Of a stretch of 64,000 nucleotides of DNA, positions 20,227 to 29,285 are shown in pieces. Each line of letters begins with the position of its first letter. Positions within the stretch are counted from its first letter, which is position 1. The position numbers were made by a program, and so were the translations under genes. The notes beneath the pieces were generated by a model, which saw nothing but the letters and a program-made list of their open reading frames with translations, was not told where the DNA came from and did no database searches. Source of the stretch: Aurantimonas sp036549475 (GTDB taxonomy: Bacteria; Pseudomonadota; Alphaproteobacteria; Rhizobiales; Rhizobiaceae); NCBI RefSeq assembly GCF_036549475.1, contig NZ_JAZHLI010000006.1:62001-126000 (forward strand), given 5' to 3'.

Positions 20227-21326
20227 CGAGCGACGAGACCGGTGGGAGCCGCCGTCCGCAGCGCAGGCCCGGCGCCTTTCGCCTCGACGAGGCCGGCATG
20301 CGACCGGAGCCGGAGCCCAGAATGGCGACGGCGAGCCGGGCGCCGCGTTCCATCGACAATCTGTCGGGTCTTCGCCTGGATCCCGAGGACGCCATCGAGC
20401 GCGAGGCGATCGCGATCCTCGAAGACGATCCGGCGACCCGCCGCAAGCGCCGCTTCTCCTTCGGCAAGCTGTTCCTCGCCGCGCTCGGCCTTCTGGTGTC
20501 GCTCGCCGTTGCCCTGGCCGTGGACGCCCTCGTCCGCGACCTCTTCGCCCGGTGGGAATGGCTGGGATGGGGCGCCCTCGTCCTGGCTGGCCTCGCCGTC
20601 GTCGGCGCGCTGGGCGTCGCGCTGCGCGAAGCGATCGGCCTGATGCGGCTCGCCGCCGTCGACCGCGAGCGCCAGGCCGGCCGTGCCGCCTACGAGGCCA
20701 ACAGCACCGAGGATGCCCGCAACGTCGTCAGCGGCCTGTCGGCCCTTCTCTCGGGCCGGCCGGAGACCGCCAAGGGCCGTGCCCGCATGGCGGAACTGAA
20801 GGACGAGGTGATCGACGGCGCCGATCTCGTGGCGCTGGCCGAGCGCGAGATCCTGGTGCCCCTCGACGCGCGCGCCCGCGCCCTCGTTCTCGCCTCGTCC
20901 AAGCGGGTGTCCATCGTCACCGCGGTCAGCCCCAAGGCGCTCGTCGACGTCGCCTATGTCCTGTTCGAGACGGTCAAGCTGATCCGCCGCATGTCGGAGC
21001 TCTATGGCGCGCGGCCCGGCACGCTGGGCCTGATCCGCCTCACCCGCGACGTCGTCGCCCATCTCGCCGTCACCGGCACGATCGGCATCGGCGACGGGCT
21101 CGCCCAGCAATTGCTCGGCCACGGCGTCGCCGCGAAACTCTCCGCCCGGCTCGGCGAGGGCGTCGTCAACGGCCTCCTTACCGCGCGCATCGGGCTTGCC
21201 GCCATGGATCTCTGCCGGCCGCTGCCGTTCCTGCGGCAGCGCCGCCCGTCGATCACCGACGTGCTCGGCGACCTGACGGTCATCGGTGCGCCACGATCGC
21301 CCCGCGAGGGCGGATCTGCCGGTTGA
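20223..21326 (+). CDS. ycjF: YcjF/TIGR01620 membrane protein (DUF697)
   Basis: A 367-residue inner-membrane protein co-translated with ycjX through ATGA. The first 80 residues are polar and Arg/Pro-rich, followed by two membrane spans at about residues 84-104 and 112-135. The soluble DUF697 part follows: GRAAYEANSTEDARNVV, then RVSIVTAVSPKALVDVAYV and GLIRLTRDVVAHLAVTGTI, in which hydrophobic helices recur. The family always accompanies YcjX and probably provides its membrane anchor or partner; that pairing is inferred from conserved linkage. Function is unknown. Confidence 0.88.
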   Translation: MTSDETGGSRRPQRRPGAFRLDEAGMRPEPEPRMATASRAPRSIDNLSGLRLDPEDAIEREAIAILEDDPATRRKRRFSFGKLFLAALGLLVSLAVALAVDALVRDLFARWEWLGWGALVLAGLAVVGALGVALREAIGLMRLAAVDRERQAGRAAYEANSTEDARNVVSGLSALLSGRPETAKGRARMAELKDEVIDGADLVALAEREILVPLDARARALVLASSKRVSIVTAVSPKALVDVAYVLFETVKLIRRMSELYGARPGTLGLIRLTRDVVAHLAVTGTIGIGDGLAQQLLGHGVAAKLSARLGEGVVNGLLTARIGLAAMDLCRPLPFLRQRRPSITDVLGDLTVIGAPRSPREGGSAG

Positions 21327-21377
21327 GCGCCCCGGTGCAAGGCTGTGTTAACCCTTACGGATCATAAAGGGGCTACA

Positions 21378-21479
21378 GCATCGGCCCGAAAATCGACAAT
21401 CGATTTCGGACAGCACGATGCGGAGATTCAAAAGGTTGGAGCGCCCCTGGTGCGTCCTGTCGGACGCACGGCGCTCCAA
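21378..21479. repeat. Structured intergenic element (two nested hairpins), Rhizobiales repeat-like
   Basis: Two foldable modules fill the gap before the exported-protein gene. The first pairs GCATCG (21378-21383) with CGATGC (21416-21421), enclosing an inner CCGAAAATCGA/TCGATTTCGG pairing. The second pairs TTGGAGCGCC (21436-21445) with GGCGCTCCAA (21470-21479), enclosing a perfect 8-bp stem (21450-21457 with 21462-21469) and TGTC loop. From memory this layout resembles a dispersed intergenic element of rhizobial genomes. I found no second full copy in this window, so the repeat status is not shown here. Confidence 0.5.
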
Positions 21480-21515
21480 GCAAACAACCACTTGTGCCGT
21501 CAGGAAGGTCCGCTC

Positions 21516-22049
21516 ATGTCCCGCATGCTGAACGCCGGTATCGCCCTCGCCATCGCGGCCGGTTCGGCCATGGCGACGCCTGCTCTCGCCGATCCCGACA
21601 AGGCGTTCTTCCGCCAGGTCGTCGGCCAGTGGTCCGGACCGGGCGAAATCGTCGCGGGCAAGTACAAGGGCACCAAGTTCGTCTGCGACTTCGCCGGCAC
21701 CGAGCATCCCACGGATACCGGCGTGGCCCTCGACGGCTCCTGCCGCGTCGGCCTGTTCTCCCAGCCCATGCACGCCGAGGTGCGGCGCGCCGGCACCAGC
21801 TATCGCGGCGCCTTCCAGGACGGCGCCAAGGGCAAGGGCCTCGACATCGTCTCCGGCAATGTCGACCGGGACCGCATCATCGTCGGCCTCGACCGCAAGC
21901 AGCTCAAGGGCGCCATGATCGCCCGCCTGGCCGACGAACAGACCCTGGCGATCACCGTCTCGGTCACCGTCGCCTCGGAACTCGTGCCCGTCATCGGCAT
22001 GAACCTCAAGCGCACCGGCGGCACCCGCCAGAGTGCCCTGACGAAGTAA
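21516..22049 (+). CDS. Exported protein of unknown function
   Basis: A 177-residue protein with a Sec signal peptide (MSRMLNAGIALAIAAGSAMATPALA, cleavage expected before DPDK). The mature part begins FFRQVVGQWSGPGEIVAGKYKGTKF, suggestive of a small beta-rich lipocalin-like domain with GQWSGPGEI as a possible strand-turn, two cysteines (FVCDFAG and DGSCRVG) that could form a disulfide, and a hydrophobic C-terminal strand. I do not recognise a named family. AGGAAGG precedes the ATG at 8 nt, which decides the start. It is read alone and converges on folK with 30 bp between. Confidence 0.75.
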   Translation: MSRMLNAGIALAIAAGSAMATPALADPDKAFFRQVVGQWSGPGEIVAGKYKGTKFVCDFAGTEHPTDTGVALDGSCRVGLFSQPMHAEVRRAGTSYRGAFQDGAKGKGLDIVSGNVDRDRIIVGLDRKQLKGAMIARLADEQTLAITVSVTVASELVPVIGMNLKRTGGTRQSALTK

Positions 22050-22079
22050 GGCTGCAGCCGGCTAAGGCCGTCCCCACCG

Positions 22080-22586
22080 TCAGCGTTCGCGCCACCATTG
22101 CCCGTCTGCGCTGGCCGGGGTGATCCCCTCGGGGTCGGCGGCCGCGATCCAGTCGGCCACGCTCCGGCCGTCGAACGTCAGTTCCGGCGCGATGTCGCCC
22201 AACGGCACCAGCACGAAGGCCCGCTCTGTCACCCGCGGATGCGGCAGGGTCAGCGTTTCGTCCGCATGGGGCATGCCCGCATAGTCGAGGACGTCGAGGT
22301 CCAGCGTGCGCGGCCCCCAGCGCTCGCGGCGCTCGCGCTTGAAGGCGCGTTCCGTGGCAAGGCAGAGCGCCAGCAGCTCGGGCGGCGACAAGGTCGTGTC
22401 GACGGCGGCGCAGGCATTGACGAAGTCGGGCTGGTCGGTCTTGCCCCAGGGCGGCGTGCGATAGAGCCGCGAGACCGCCGCCACCGCCGTGTCGTCGCGC
22501 GCATCGATGCGGCGCAGCGCCGCCGCCATGTTCGCGGCCGGATCGCCGATATTGCCGCCGAGTCCCAGATACGCGCGTGCCCTCAC
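22080..22586 (-). CDS. folK: 2-amino-4-hydroxy-6-hydroxymethyldihydropteridine diphosphokinase
   Basis: FolK (HPPK) transfers pyrophosphate from ATP to hydroxymethyldihydropterin in folate synthesis. The 168-residue product starts YLGLGGNIGDP near residue 6 and has the pterin-binding SRLYRTPPWG, the HPPK signature GPRTLDLDVLDY and the C-terminal HPRVTERAFVLVPL. The start is a GTG whose GTGA overlaps the folP stop, so the two are coupled; no ATG gives the conserved N terminus. Usually folB lies between folP and folK in this bacterial group, and here it does not. Confidence 0.93.
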   Translation of the reverse strand: MRARAYLGLGGNIGDPAANMAAALRRIDARDDTAVAAVSRLYRTPPWGKTDQPDFVNACAAVDTTLSPPELLALCLATERAFKRERRERWGPRTLDLDVLDYAGMPHADETLTLPHPRVTERAFVLVPLGDIAPELTFDGRSVADWIAAADPEGITPASADGQWWRER

Positions 22587-23443
22587 CAGCGCTCGCCCCG
22601 CATGGCGCGGAACATGGCATCCGCCACCCGCAGCGCGTCGCGATTGGCCGGCACGTTGTGGACGCGGAAGATGTCGGCGCCGCGCTCGCGCATCAGCGCG
22701 CTGGTGGCGGCGCTCGCAATGTCGGGTTCGGGATCCTCGCGCCCCACCGCGCCGCGCACGAAGCGCTTGCGCGAGGTGCCGACGAGCAGCGGATGGCCGA
22801 GCGCCTGGAGTTCGTCCAGCCGGACCAGCAGGATGAGGTTCTGCGGCCCGTCCTTGGCGAAGCCGAAGCCCGGGTCGACGACGATCGCCTCCGGCGCCAC
22901 GCCCGCCCCGCGCGCGATGTCCAGCGAGCGATTCAGGAACAGGAACTGGTCGGCGATCATGTCGTCGAGGACGTCGCGCTCGCGGCCATTGTGCATCAGG
23001 CAGAGCCCGGCCCCGGTCTCGGCCGCCACCGCCGCGATGCCCTGGTCCTTCTGTGCGCCCCAGATGTCGTTGACGATGTGGGCGCCCGCTTCGATCGCCA
23101 TGCGCGCCGTCTGCGACCGGTAGGTGTCGACCGAGATCAGGCAGTCGGACCGTGCCGCCAGCGCCGTGATGACCGGCAGGATGCGCCGCTGCTCCTCGGC
23201 GGCGTCGACCGGGATCGCGCCGGGCCGGGTCGATTCGCCGCCGATGTCGACGATCGTTGCGCCGGCCTCGACCATCCGCAGCGATTCTGCCACGGCGGCC
23301 TCGACGCTGGCATAGCGTCCGCCATCGGAGAAACTGTCCGGTGTCGCGTTGAGGATGCCCATGATGCAGGCCGGCCCGTTCAGGTCGATGCTGCGGCCAT
23401 GGGCCACGCGCCAGGTCCCGCCGCGCGGTTCGATCAGCTTCAT
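22583..23443 (-). CDS. folP: Dihydropteroate synthase
   Basis: FolP condenses p-aminobenzoate with hydroxymethyldihydropterin diphosphate and is the sulfonamide target. The 286-residue TIM-barrel product carries CIMGILNATPDSFSDGG (loop 1), DIGGESTRPGA (loop 2), the pterin-pocket SVDTYRS and NDIWG, and the C-terminal VGTSRKRFV and RVHNVPANRDALR. GAAGGTGAC precedes the ATG. It heads the folP-folK operon, both co-translated. Confidence 0.96.
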   Translation of the reverse strand: MKLIEPRGGTWRVAHGRSIDLNGPACIMGILNATPDSFSDGGRYASVEAAVAESLRMVEAGATIVDIGGESTRPGAIPVDAAEEQRRILPVITALAARSDCLISVDTYRSQTARMAIEAGAHIVNDIWGAQKDQGIAAVAAETGAGLCLMHNGRERDVLDDMIADQFLFLNRSLDIARGAGVAPEAIVVDPGFGFAKDGPQNLILLVRLDELQALGHPLLVGTSRKRFVRGAVGREDPEPDIASAATSALMRERGADIFRVHNVPANRDALRVADAMFRAMRGERW

Positions 23444-23668
23444 CGCGTGTCACCTTCGGAGCAATCCATCGGGTTCTGGTAGCGCGCACCCCGGTCGCGT
23501 GCAATCGCGCGGCGGCCCAACGGCCAAGGGGTTTGCCGCCTTGGCCGTCGAAGCCGTGCGGCGACCACCGCACGTCGCCGATTCTGCCGGCCGCGCACTG
23601 GCCCGCCGCGCCCTGTGCGCTAGTCTGTGGGGGCTCAGACCCTCCCGCCAGTTCCGAGAAGATCGCCG

Positions 23669-24451
23669 ATGCACCTCAAGTCTGTCCACCAATGGGTTAT
23701 CCAGCGGATCGAGATCACCACGCTCATCAGCGCCCTTGTCGCCGCCGCTGCAGTCTGGGGGTTCGTCTCGCTCGCCGGCGAGGTGGTGGAAGGCGACACC
23801 AAGGGCCTCGACACCGATATCCTGCTGTGGTTTCGCAGCGCCACTGACCCCCAGGATCCGCTCGGCCCCGGCTGGATCGAGGAGTTCGGCCGCGACATGA
23901 CGGCGCTAGGCGGCACCGGCGTTCTGGTCATGCTGACCGTGTTCGCCGGCGGCTTCCTCTGGATGCAGGGCAAGCGCCGCTCGATGGTGATGATCTTCGC
24001 CGCAGTGGGCGGCGGCTTCGCGATGAGCCAGCTGCTGAAATTCGGCTTCGACCGGCCGCGTCCCGACCTCGTGCCCCATGGCTCCATCGTCTACACCGCC
24101 AGCTTTCCCAGCGGCCACACGATGATGTCGGCGGTCACCTATCTGACCCTGGCGATCCTGGTCGCCCGCGTCCAGACGCGCCAGCGCGTGCGTGTCTACC
24201 TGATTGCGGTGGCGTGCTTCCTCACGGTGCTGGTCGGCGTCAGCCGGGTCTATCTCGGTGTCCACTGGCCGACCGACGTTCTGGCCGGCTGGACCGCCGG
24301 CGCCGCCTGGGCCGTCGGCTGGTGGATGCTCGCGCGCTGGCTGGAAGGACGCGGCGCCGTCGAGCCGCAGGCCCAGTCGATCGCCGACGGGCGCGATTCT
24401 GCCGACGTCGCCGGACGCATGACCGAGACGCCCGGCGCCCGGCCGTCCTGA
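23669..24451 (+). CDS. PAP2-family phosphatase
   Basis: A 260-residue integral membrane lipid phosphatase of the type-2 phosphatidic acid phosphatase family, probably acting on undecaprenyl diphosphate, phosphatidate or a similar lipid phosphate. All three catalytic motifs are present: KFGFDRPRP (C1), SFPSGHT (C2) and SRVYLGVHWPTD (C3). About six hydrophobic segments are visible, the first at about residues 14-36. The start MHLKSVHQ follows AGAAG at 8 nt. It faces away from folP and is read alone. The substrate cannot be told from sequence. Confidence 0.88.
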   Translation: MHLKSVHQWVIQRIEITTLISALVAAAAVWGFVSLAGEVVEGDTKGLDTDILLWFRSATDPQDPLGPGWIEEFGRDMTALGGTGVLVMLTVFAGGFLWMQGKRRSMVMIFAAVGGGFAMSQLLKFGFDRPRPDLVPHGSIVYTASFPSGHTMMSAVTYLTLAILVARVQTRQRVRVYLIAVACFLTVLVGVSRVYLGVHWPTDVLAGWTAGAAWAVGWWMLARWLEGRGAVEPQAQSIADGRDSADVAGRMTETPGARPS

Positions 24452-24452
24452 C

Positions 24453-24493
24453 GGCGCATGCGGGATGTTTTCATGCGTCCCTCATGCGCCTTT
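24453..24493 (+). terminator. Weak candidate terminator of the PAP2 gene
   Basis: GGCGCATG (24453-24460) and CATGCGCC (24483-24490) are perfect inverted arms with a CATGCG repeat in the loop, followed by only TTTCG. Without a proper T-run this is a hairpin of uncertain role. The rest of the gap to livH (24494-24681) shows nothing clear. Confidence 0.25.
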
Positions 24494-24681
24494 CGTCGCG
24501 CTTGAACGCCCGCAACCCGTTGATTCGCCCGGTCATGTTGTGGATCCTGCCCCGAAATCGACGCATTCGGCTTGCGGTCGCGCCACTGCTATGGAAATGA
24601 TCATGCCTTCGCGTGCGGCGTTCCTGACGCTGCCGCATGCGGCACACCGGCATCCCAGAAGCACCGGAAAACGGGCGGGCA

Positions 24682-25599
24682 ATGGAATATTTTCTTCAGC
24701 AGCTGATCAACGGTATCACCCTCGGCTCGATCTACGGGCTGATCGCCATCGGTTACACGATGGTCTACGGGATCATCGGCATGATCAATTTCGCCCATGG
24801 CGAGATTTTCATGATCGGGTCGTTCGTCTCGCTCACGGTCTTCCTGGCGCTTGCCGCCCTCGGCATCACCTTCCTGCCGCTGGTGCTGCTGATCATGGTT
24901 CTGGTGGCCATGCTCTGCACCTCCCTCTGGGGCTGGACCGTCGAGCGCGTCGCCTACCGGCCGCTGCGCGGCTCGTTCCGCCTGGCACCGCTGATCACCG
25001 CGATCGGCATGTCGATCTTCCTGCAGAACTTCGTGCAGGTCACCCAGGGTGCCCGCGTCAAGCCGCTGCCGCCGCAGATCCAGGGCGGTATCACGCTGAT
25101 GGATTCCCCGTCCGGCATCGTCGTGCAGTTCAGCTACATGCAGATGATCATCATCGGCATGACCATCGTGCTGATGGCCGGCTTCTCCCTGCTGATCTCG
25201 CGCACCTCGCTCGGTCGCCAGCAGCGCGCCTGCGAGCAGGACCGCAAGATGGCATCGCTGCTGGGCGTCAATGTCGACCGCACGATCTCGCTGACCTTCG
25301 TCCTCGGCGCCTCCCTCGCGGCGGTCGCCGGCATGATGTACCTGCTCTATTACGGCGTCATCGACTTCTATATCGGCTTCATTGCCGGGGTGAAGGCGTT
25401 CACCGCGGCGGTTCTGGGCGGCATCGGCTCGTTGCCGGGCGCCATGCTGGGGGGCCTTGCCATCGGCCTGATCGAGACCTTCTGGTCAGGTTACTTCTCG
25501 GTCGAGTACAAAGACGTGGCCGCCTTCTCCATCCTCGCGATCGTCCTGATCTTCATGCCCTCCGGCCTGCTCGGCCGGCCTGAAGTCGAGAAGGTCTGA
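24682..25599 (+). CDS. livH: Branched-chain amino acid ABC transporter permease LivH
   Basis: LivH is one of two permeases of the high-affinity Leu/Ile/Val importer. The 305-residue product has the typical opening MEYFLQQLINGITLGSIYGL, YGIIGMINFAHGEIFMIG, about eight membrane spans and the coupling region IGSLPGAMLGGLAIGLIE. I use the MEYFLQQ start because homologues begin there; the upstream ATG at 24637 adds 15 non-conserved residues. It is the first gene of livH-M-G-F-DUF6867-livK. Confidence 0.95.
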   Translation: MEYFLQQLINGITLGSIYGLIAIGYTMVYGIIGMINFAHGEIFMIGSFVSLTVFLALAALGITFLPLVLLIMVLVAMLCTSLWGWTVERVAYRPLRGSFRLAPLITAIGMSIFLQNFVQVTQGARVKPLPPQIQGGITLMDSPSGIVVQFSYMQMIIIGMTIVLMAGFSLLISRTSLGRQQRACEQDRKMASLLGVNVDRTISLTFVLGASLAAVAGMMYLLYYGVIDFYIGFIAGVKAFTAAVLGGIGSLPGAMLGGLAIGLIETFWSGYFSVEYKDVAAFSILAIVLIFMPSGLLGRPEVEKV

Positions 25600-25604
25600 T
25601 CCGG

Positions 25605-27065
25605 ATGGCGAGCACGACATCTCCCGCCGCCTCGAACCGTCCCGAGGGTGCGGAAATCCTCTCCGAGGAGCGCCGCGCCGCCGCAGGCGGCGAGCCGCCC
25701 TTCTCCGAGGCGCCGCCCCAGGACAGCCGTCTCGTCGGCTCCCTCAAGGAGGCGGCGATCACTGCGGCACTCATCGCGGTCATCACGCTCTTCTTCCTCG
25801 CCTTCCGCTCCGACATCGCGTCGGGTGGGCTTGCCCTGACGCTCCGGCCGGACCTCTGGTTTGTCTGGGTGGCGATCGCCTTCGGCGTGCGGTTCCTCCT
25901 GTCCTATTTCGTCTTCCGGACGGACCAGCCGATCACCGGGTTCATCAAGCGCACCTTCGCGCCCAGTGCCCGGGGCCTGCCGATCGGCAAGGTCGTCGGC
26001 ATTCTCCTGCTGCTGGTCGCCCTGACCCTGCCCTATCTCCTGGCGACCCTGGTGCCGAGCCAGAACCGCTACCTCCTCGATCTGGCGATCCTGATCCTCA
26101 CCTATGTGATGCTGGGCTGGGGACTGAACATCGTCGTCGGCCTCGCCGGCCTCCTCGATCTCGGCTACGTCGCCTTCTACGCGGTCGGCGCCTATTCCTT
26201 CGCGCTGCTGTCGTCGAATTTCGGCCTCGGTTTCTGGGTCTGCCTGCCCATGGCCGGCCTGTTCGCGGCGCTGTGGGGCATCATGCTGGGCTTCCCGGTG
26301 CTGCGCCTGCGCGGTGACTATCTGGCGATCGTCACGCTCGCTTTCGGCGAGATCATCCGCATCGTGCTTCTCAACTGGTACGAGTTCACGGGCGGCCCGA
26401 ACGGCCTGCTCGGTATCCCCAAGCCAACGCTCTTCGGACTGGAATTCAATCGCGGCGACAATTCCTTCGCCGAGTATTTCGGCCTCGAATACGACACGGT
26501 GCAGCGCTTCGTGTTCCTGTACTACATCATCCTGGCGCTCGCGCTTCTGACCAACTTCGTCACGCTGCGGCTGCGCAAGCTGCCGGTAGGACGGGCCTGG
26601 GAAGCCCTGCGCGAGGACGAGATCGCCTGCCGCTCGCTGGGCATCAACACCACCAACGTCAAGCTGACGGCGTTCGCCACCGGTGCCATGTTCGGCGGCT
26701 TCGCCGGCGCCTTCTTCGCCACCCGCCAGGGCTTCATCTCGCCGGAGAGCTTCACCTTCATCGAATCGGCGATCATCCTGGCGATCGTGGTGCTGGGCGG
26801 CCTCGGCTCGCAGCTCGGCGTCGTCATCGCCTCGGTGGTGATGATTGGAGGTATCGAGCTCCTGCGGAACCTCACCATCCTCGAAGCGGTGTTCGGCCAG
26901 GGCTTCGACCCGACCCAGTACCGCATGCTGATCTTCGGCCTCGCCATGGTCGCGATCATGGTTTGGAAGCCTCGCGGCCTGATCTCGTCGCGCACGCCGT
27001 CCGATATCTACAAGGAGAAGAAGAAGATCGGCGCCGATCAGGTCTCCCAGGGCGAGGGCCACTGA
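25605..27065 (+). CDS. livM: Branched-chain amino acid ABC transporter permease LivM
   Basis: A 486-residue permease partner of LivH, slightly longer than E. coli LivM (about 425) owing to a polar 45-residue N-terminal leader. It has some ten membrane spans, the conserved GLAGLLDLGYVAFYAVGAY, the LRGDYLAIVTLAFGEI segment, and the EAA-like coupling loop REDEIACRSLGINTTNVK. It begins 5 bp after livH and its stop TGA shares one base with the livG ATG. Confidence 0.95.
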   Translation: MASTTSPAASNRPEGAEILSEERRAAAGGEPPFSEAPPQDSRLVGSLKEAAITAALIAVITLFFLAFRSDIASGGLALTLRPDLWFVWVAIAFGVRFLLSYFVFRTDQPITGFIKRTFAPSARGLPIGKVVGILLLLVALTLPYLLATLVPSQNRYLLDLAILILTYVMLGWGLNIVVGLAGLLDLGYVAFYAVGAYSFALLSSNFGLGFWVCLPMAGLFAALWGIMLGFPVLRLRGDYLAIVTLAFGEIIRIVLLNWYEFTGGPNGLLGIPKPTLFGLEFNRGDNSFAEYFGLEYDTVQRFVFLYYIILALALLTNFVTLRLRKLPVGRAWEALREDEIACRSLGINTTNVKLTAFATGAMFGGFAGAFFATRQGFISPESFTFIESAIILAIVVLGGLGSQLGVVIASVVMIGGIELLRNLTILEAVFGQGFDPTQYRMLIFGLAMVAIMVWKPRGLISSRTPSDIYKEKKKIGADQVSQGEGH

Positions 27066-28038
27066 TGTCGAACAATCCTGAAAGATGGCTGCAAGATCCG
27101 GTCCTGACGGTCGAGCACCTGACAATGCGCTTCGGTGGACTGACCGCCGTGGACGACCTGTCCTTCAGCGTCGGGCGCGGTGACATCACCGCCCTGATCG
27201 GGCCCAACGGTGCGGGCAAGACGACGGTCTTCAACTGCGTCACCGGCTTCTACAAGCCGACCGAGGGCCGCATCGCCATGCGCCGGGGCCGCAATGTCCC
27301 CGACGCCAAGATCGCCGCGCTGACCCGCAGCGGCAACCAGTACGACGAGGACGACGAGCACGCCGTCTTCCTCCTGGAGCGGATGGCTGACTTCCGGATC
27401 ACCGAAGTCGCCGGCGTCGCCCGCACCTTCCAGAACATCCGCCTGTTCGGCGGCATGTCGGTGCTGGAAAACCTCCTGGTCGCTCAGCACAACAAGCTGA
27501 TGAAGGCCTCCGGCATGACCATTGGCGGCCTGTTCGGCCTGCCCGGCTACCGGAAGGCGGCAGCCGACGCCAAGCGCAAGGCGATCGAGTGGCTAGAGCA
27601 TACGCGCCTCCTCGACCGTGCCGACGATCCGGCCTCCGACCTGCCCTATGGCGCCCAACGCCGGCTGGAGATCGCCCGCGCCATGTGCACGGACCCGGCC
27701 CTTCTGTGCCTCGACGAGCCGGCCGCCGGCCTCAACCCGCGGGAATCGGCGGAGCTCAATACGCTGCTGCGCTACATCCGCGACGAGCACGACGTCTCCG
27801 TGCTTCTGATCGAGCACGACATGGGCGTGGTGATGGAGATTTCCGACCACATCATCGTCCTCGACTACGGCAAGAAGATCTCCGACGGCTCGGCCGCCCA
27901 GGTCCGCGACGATCCCAAGGTCATCGCCGCCTATCTCGGCGTCGACGACGAGGAGGTGGAAGCGGTCGAGGAGGATCTCGGCGTCAGGAAGGCCGGCGCA
28001 TCGACGCACGCGGCCGACGGCAGGCAGGGAGACACGGC

Positions 28039-28042
<4 letters not shown>
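27065..28042 (+). CDS. livG: Branched-chain amino acid ABC transporter ATPase LivG
   Basis: One of the two ATPases driving LivHM. Walker A IGPNGAGKTT, signature-region LPYGAQRRLEIARA, and Walker B LLCLDEPAAGLNP are present. At 325 residues it is longer than the usual 255: between Walker A and the Q-loop (FQNIRLF) about 40 residues are inserted (GRNVPDAKIAALTR to RMADFRITEV), and an acidic C-terminal tail follows. It overlaps livM by 1 bp and livF by 4 bp. Confidence 0.95.
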
Positions 28043-28787
<745 letters not shown>

Positions 28788-28788
<1 letters not shown>

Positions 28789-29141
28789 TGGAATCCGAAA
28801 TGGGGATGCTCTGGGAAGTCGCCCTGCCCGAATTCCTGCTCGTCACCGTCGTGCTCGGCGGCGGCGGCGCCTGGATGATCGGCCGCTCGACGGCGCTGAC
28901 CTGGAACGGCTGGGGGCTGATGGCCTTCTACGTTCTGCTTCTGAACATCGCCGTGCGCTTCATTCATTTCAGCCTGTTCGACGGCTCCTTCTTTATCCCG
29001 CCCGCAACGTTCGGCACGGCAATCTACTACGGCCTGATCGATTTCGTCGTATTGTTCGCCCTTGCCGCTGCAGGCCGCAGCTATGTCCGCAGCCGCCAGA
29101 TGTCTCGGCAGTACGGTATATTGCACGACAACCATGGCTAA
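28788..29141 (+). CDS. DUF6867 small membrane protein of the liv operon
   Basis: A 117-residue protein with three to four hydrophobic segments: about residues 15-30 (FLLVTVVLGGGGAWMIG), 42-55, a middle segment containing SFFIPPATFGTAIYYGLIDF and VVLFALAAAG near 90. It is co-translated with livF (TGATG overlap) and sits in alphaproteobacterial liv operons, so it probably belongs to the importer as an accessory or regulatory membrane subunit. That role is inferred from linkage. A ribosome site GAAGGGGGAG precedes it. Confidence 0.8.
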
Positions 29142-29285
29142 TTCTGCCGCGTGAATGGGCGCCGGTGAAAAACTGTGCCGGGGCTATTCCAACGAAGACG
29201 AATCCGGTCTTAAATCCCCCTCGGTAGAGGACGGTCAACACCGCCTCGTGGCCCATCGGCCGCCAGAATCAACAGGAAGGTTCCC

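Noticed and set aside
24637..24681. Upstream ATG for livH
   Set aside because: It would add 15 residues unlike LivH proteins; homologues begin at MEYFLQQ (24682).
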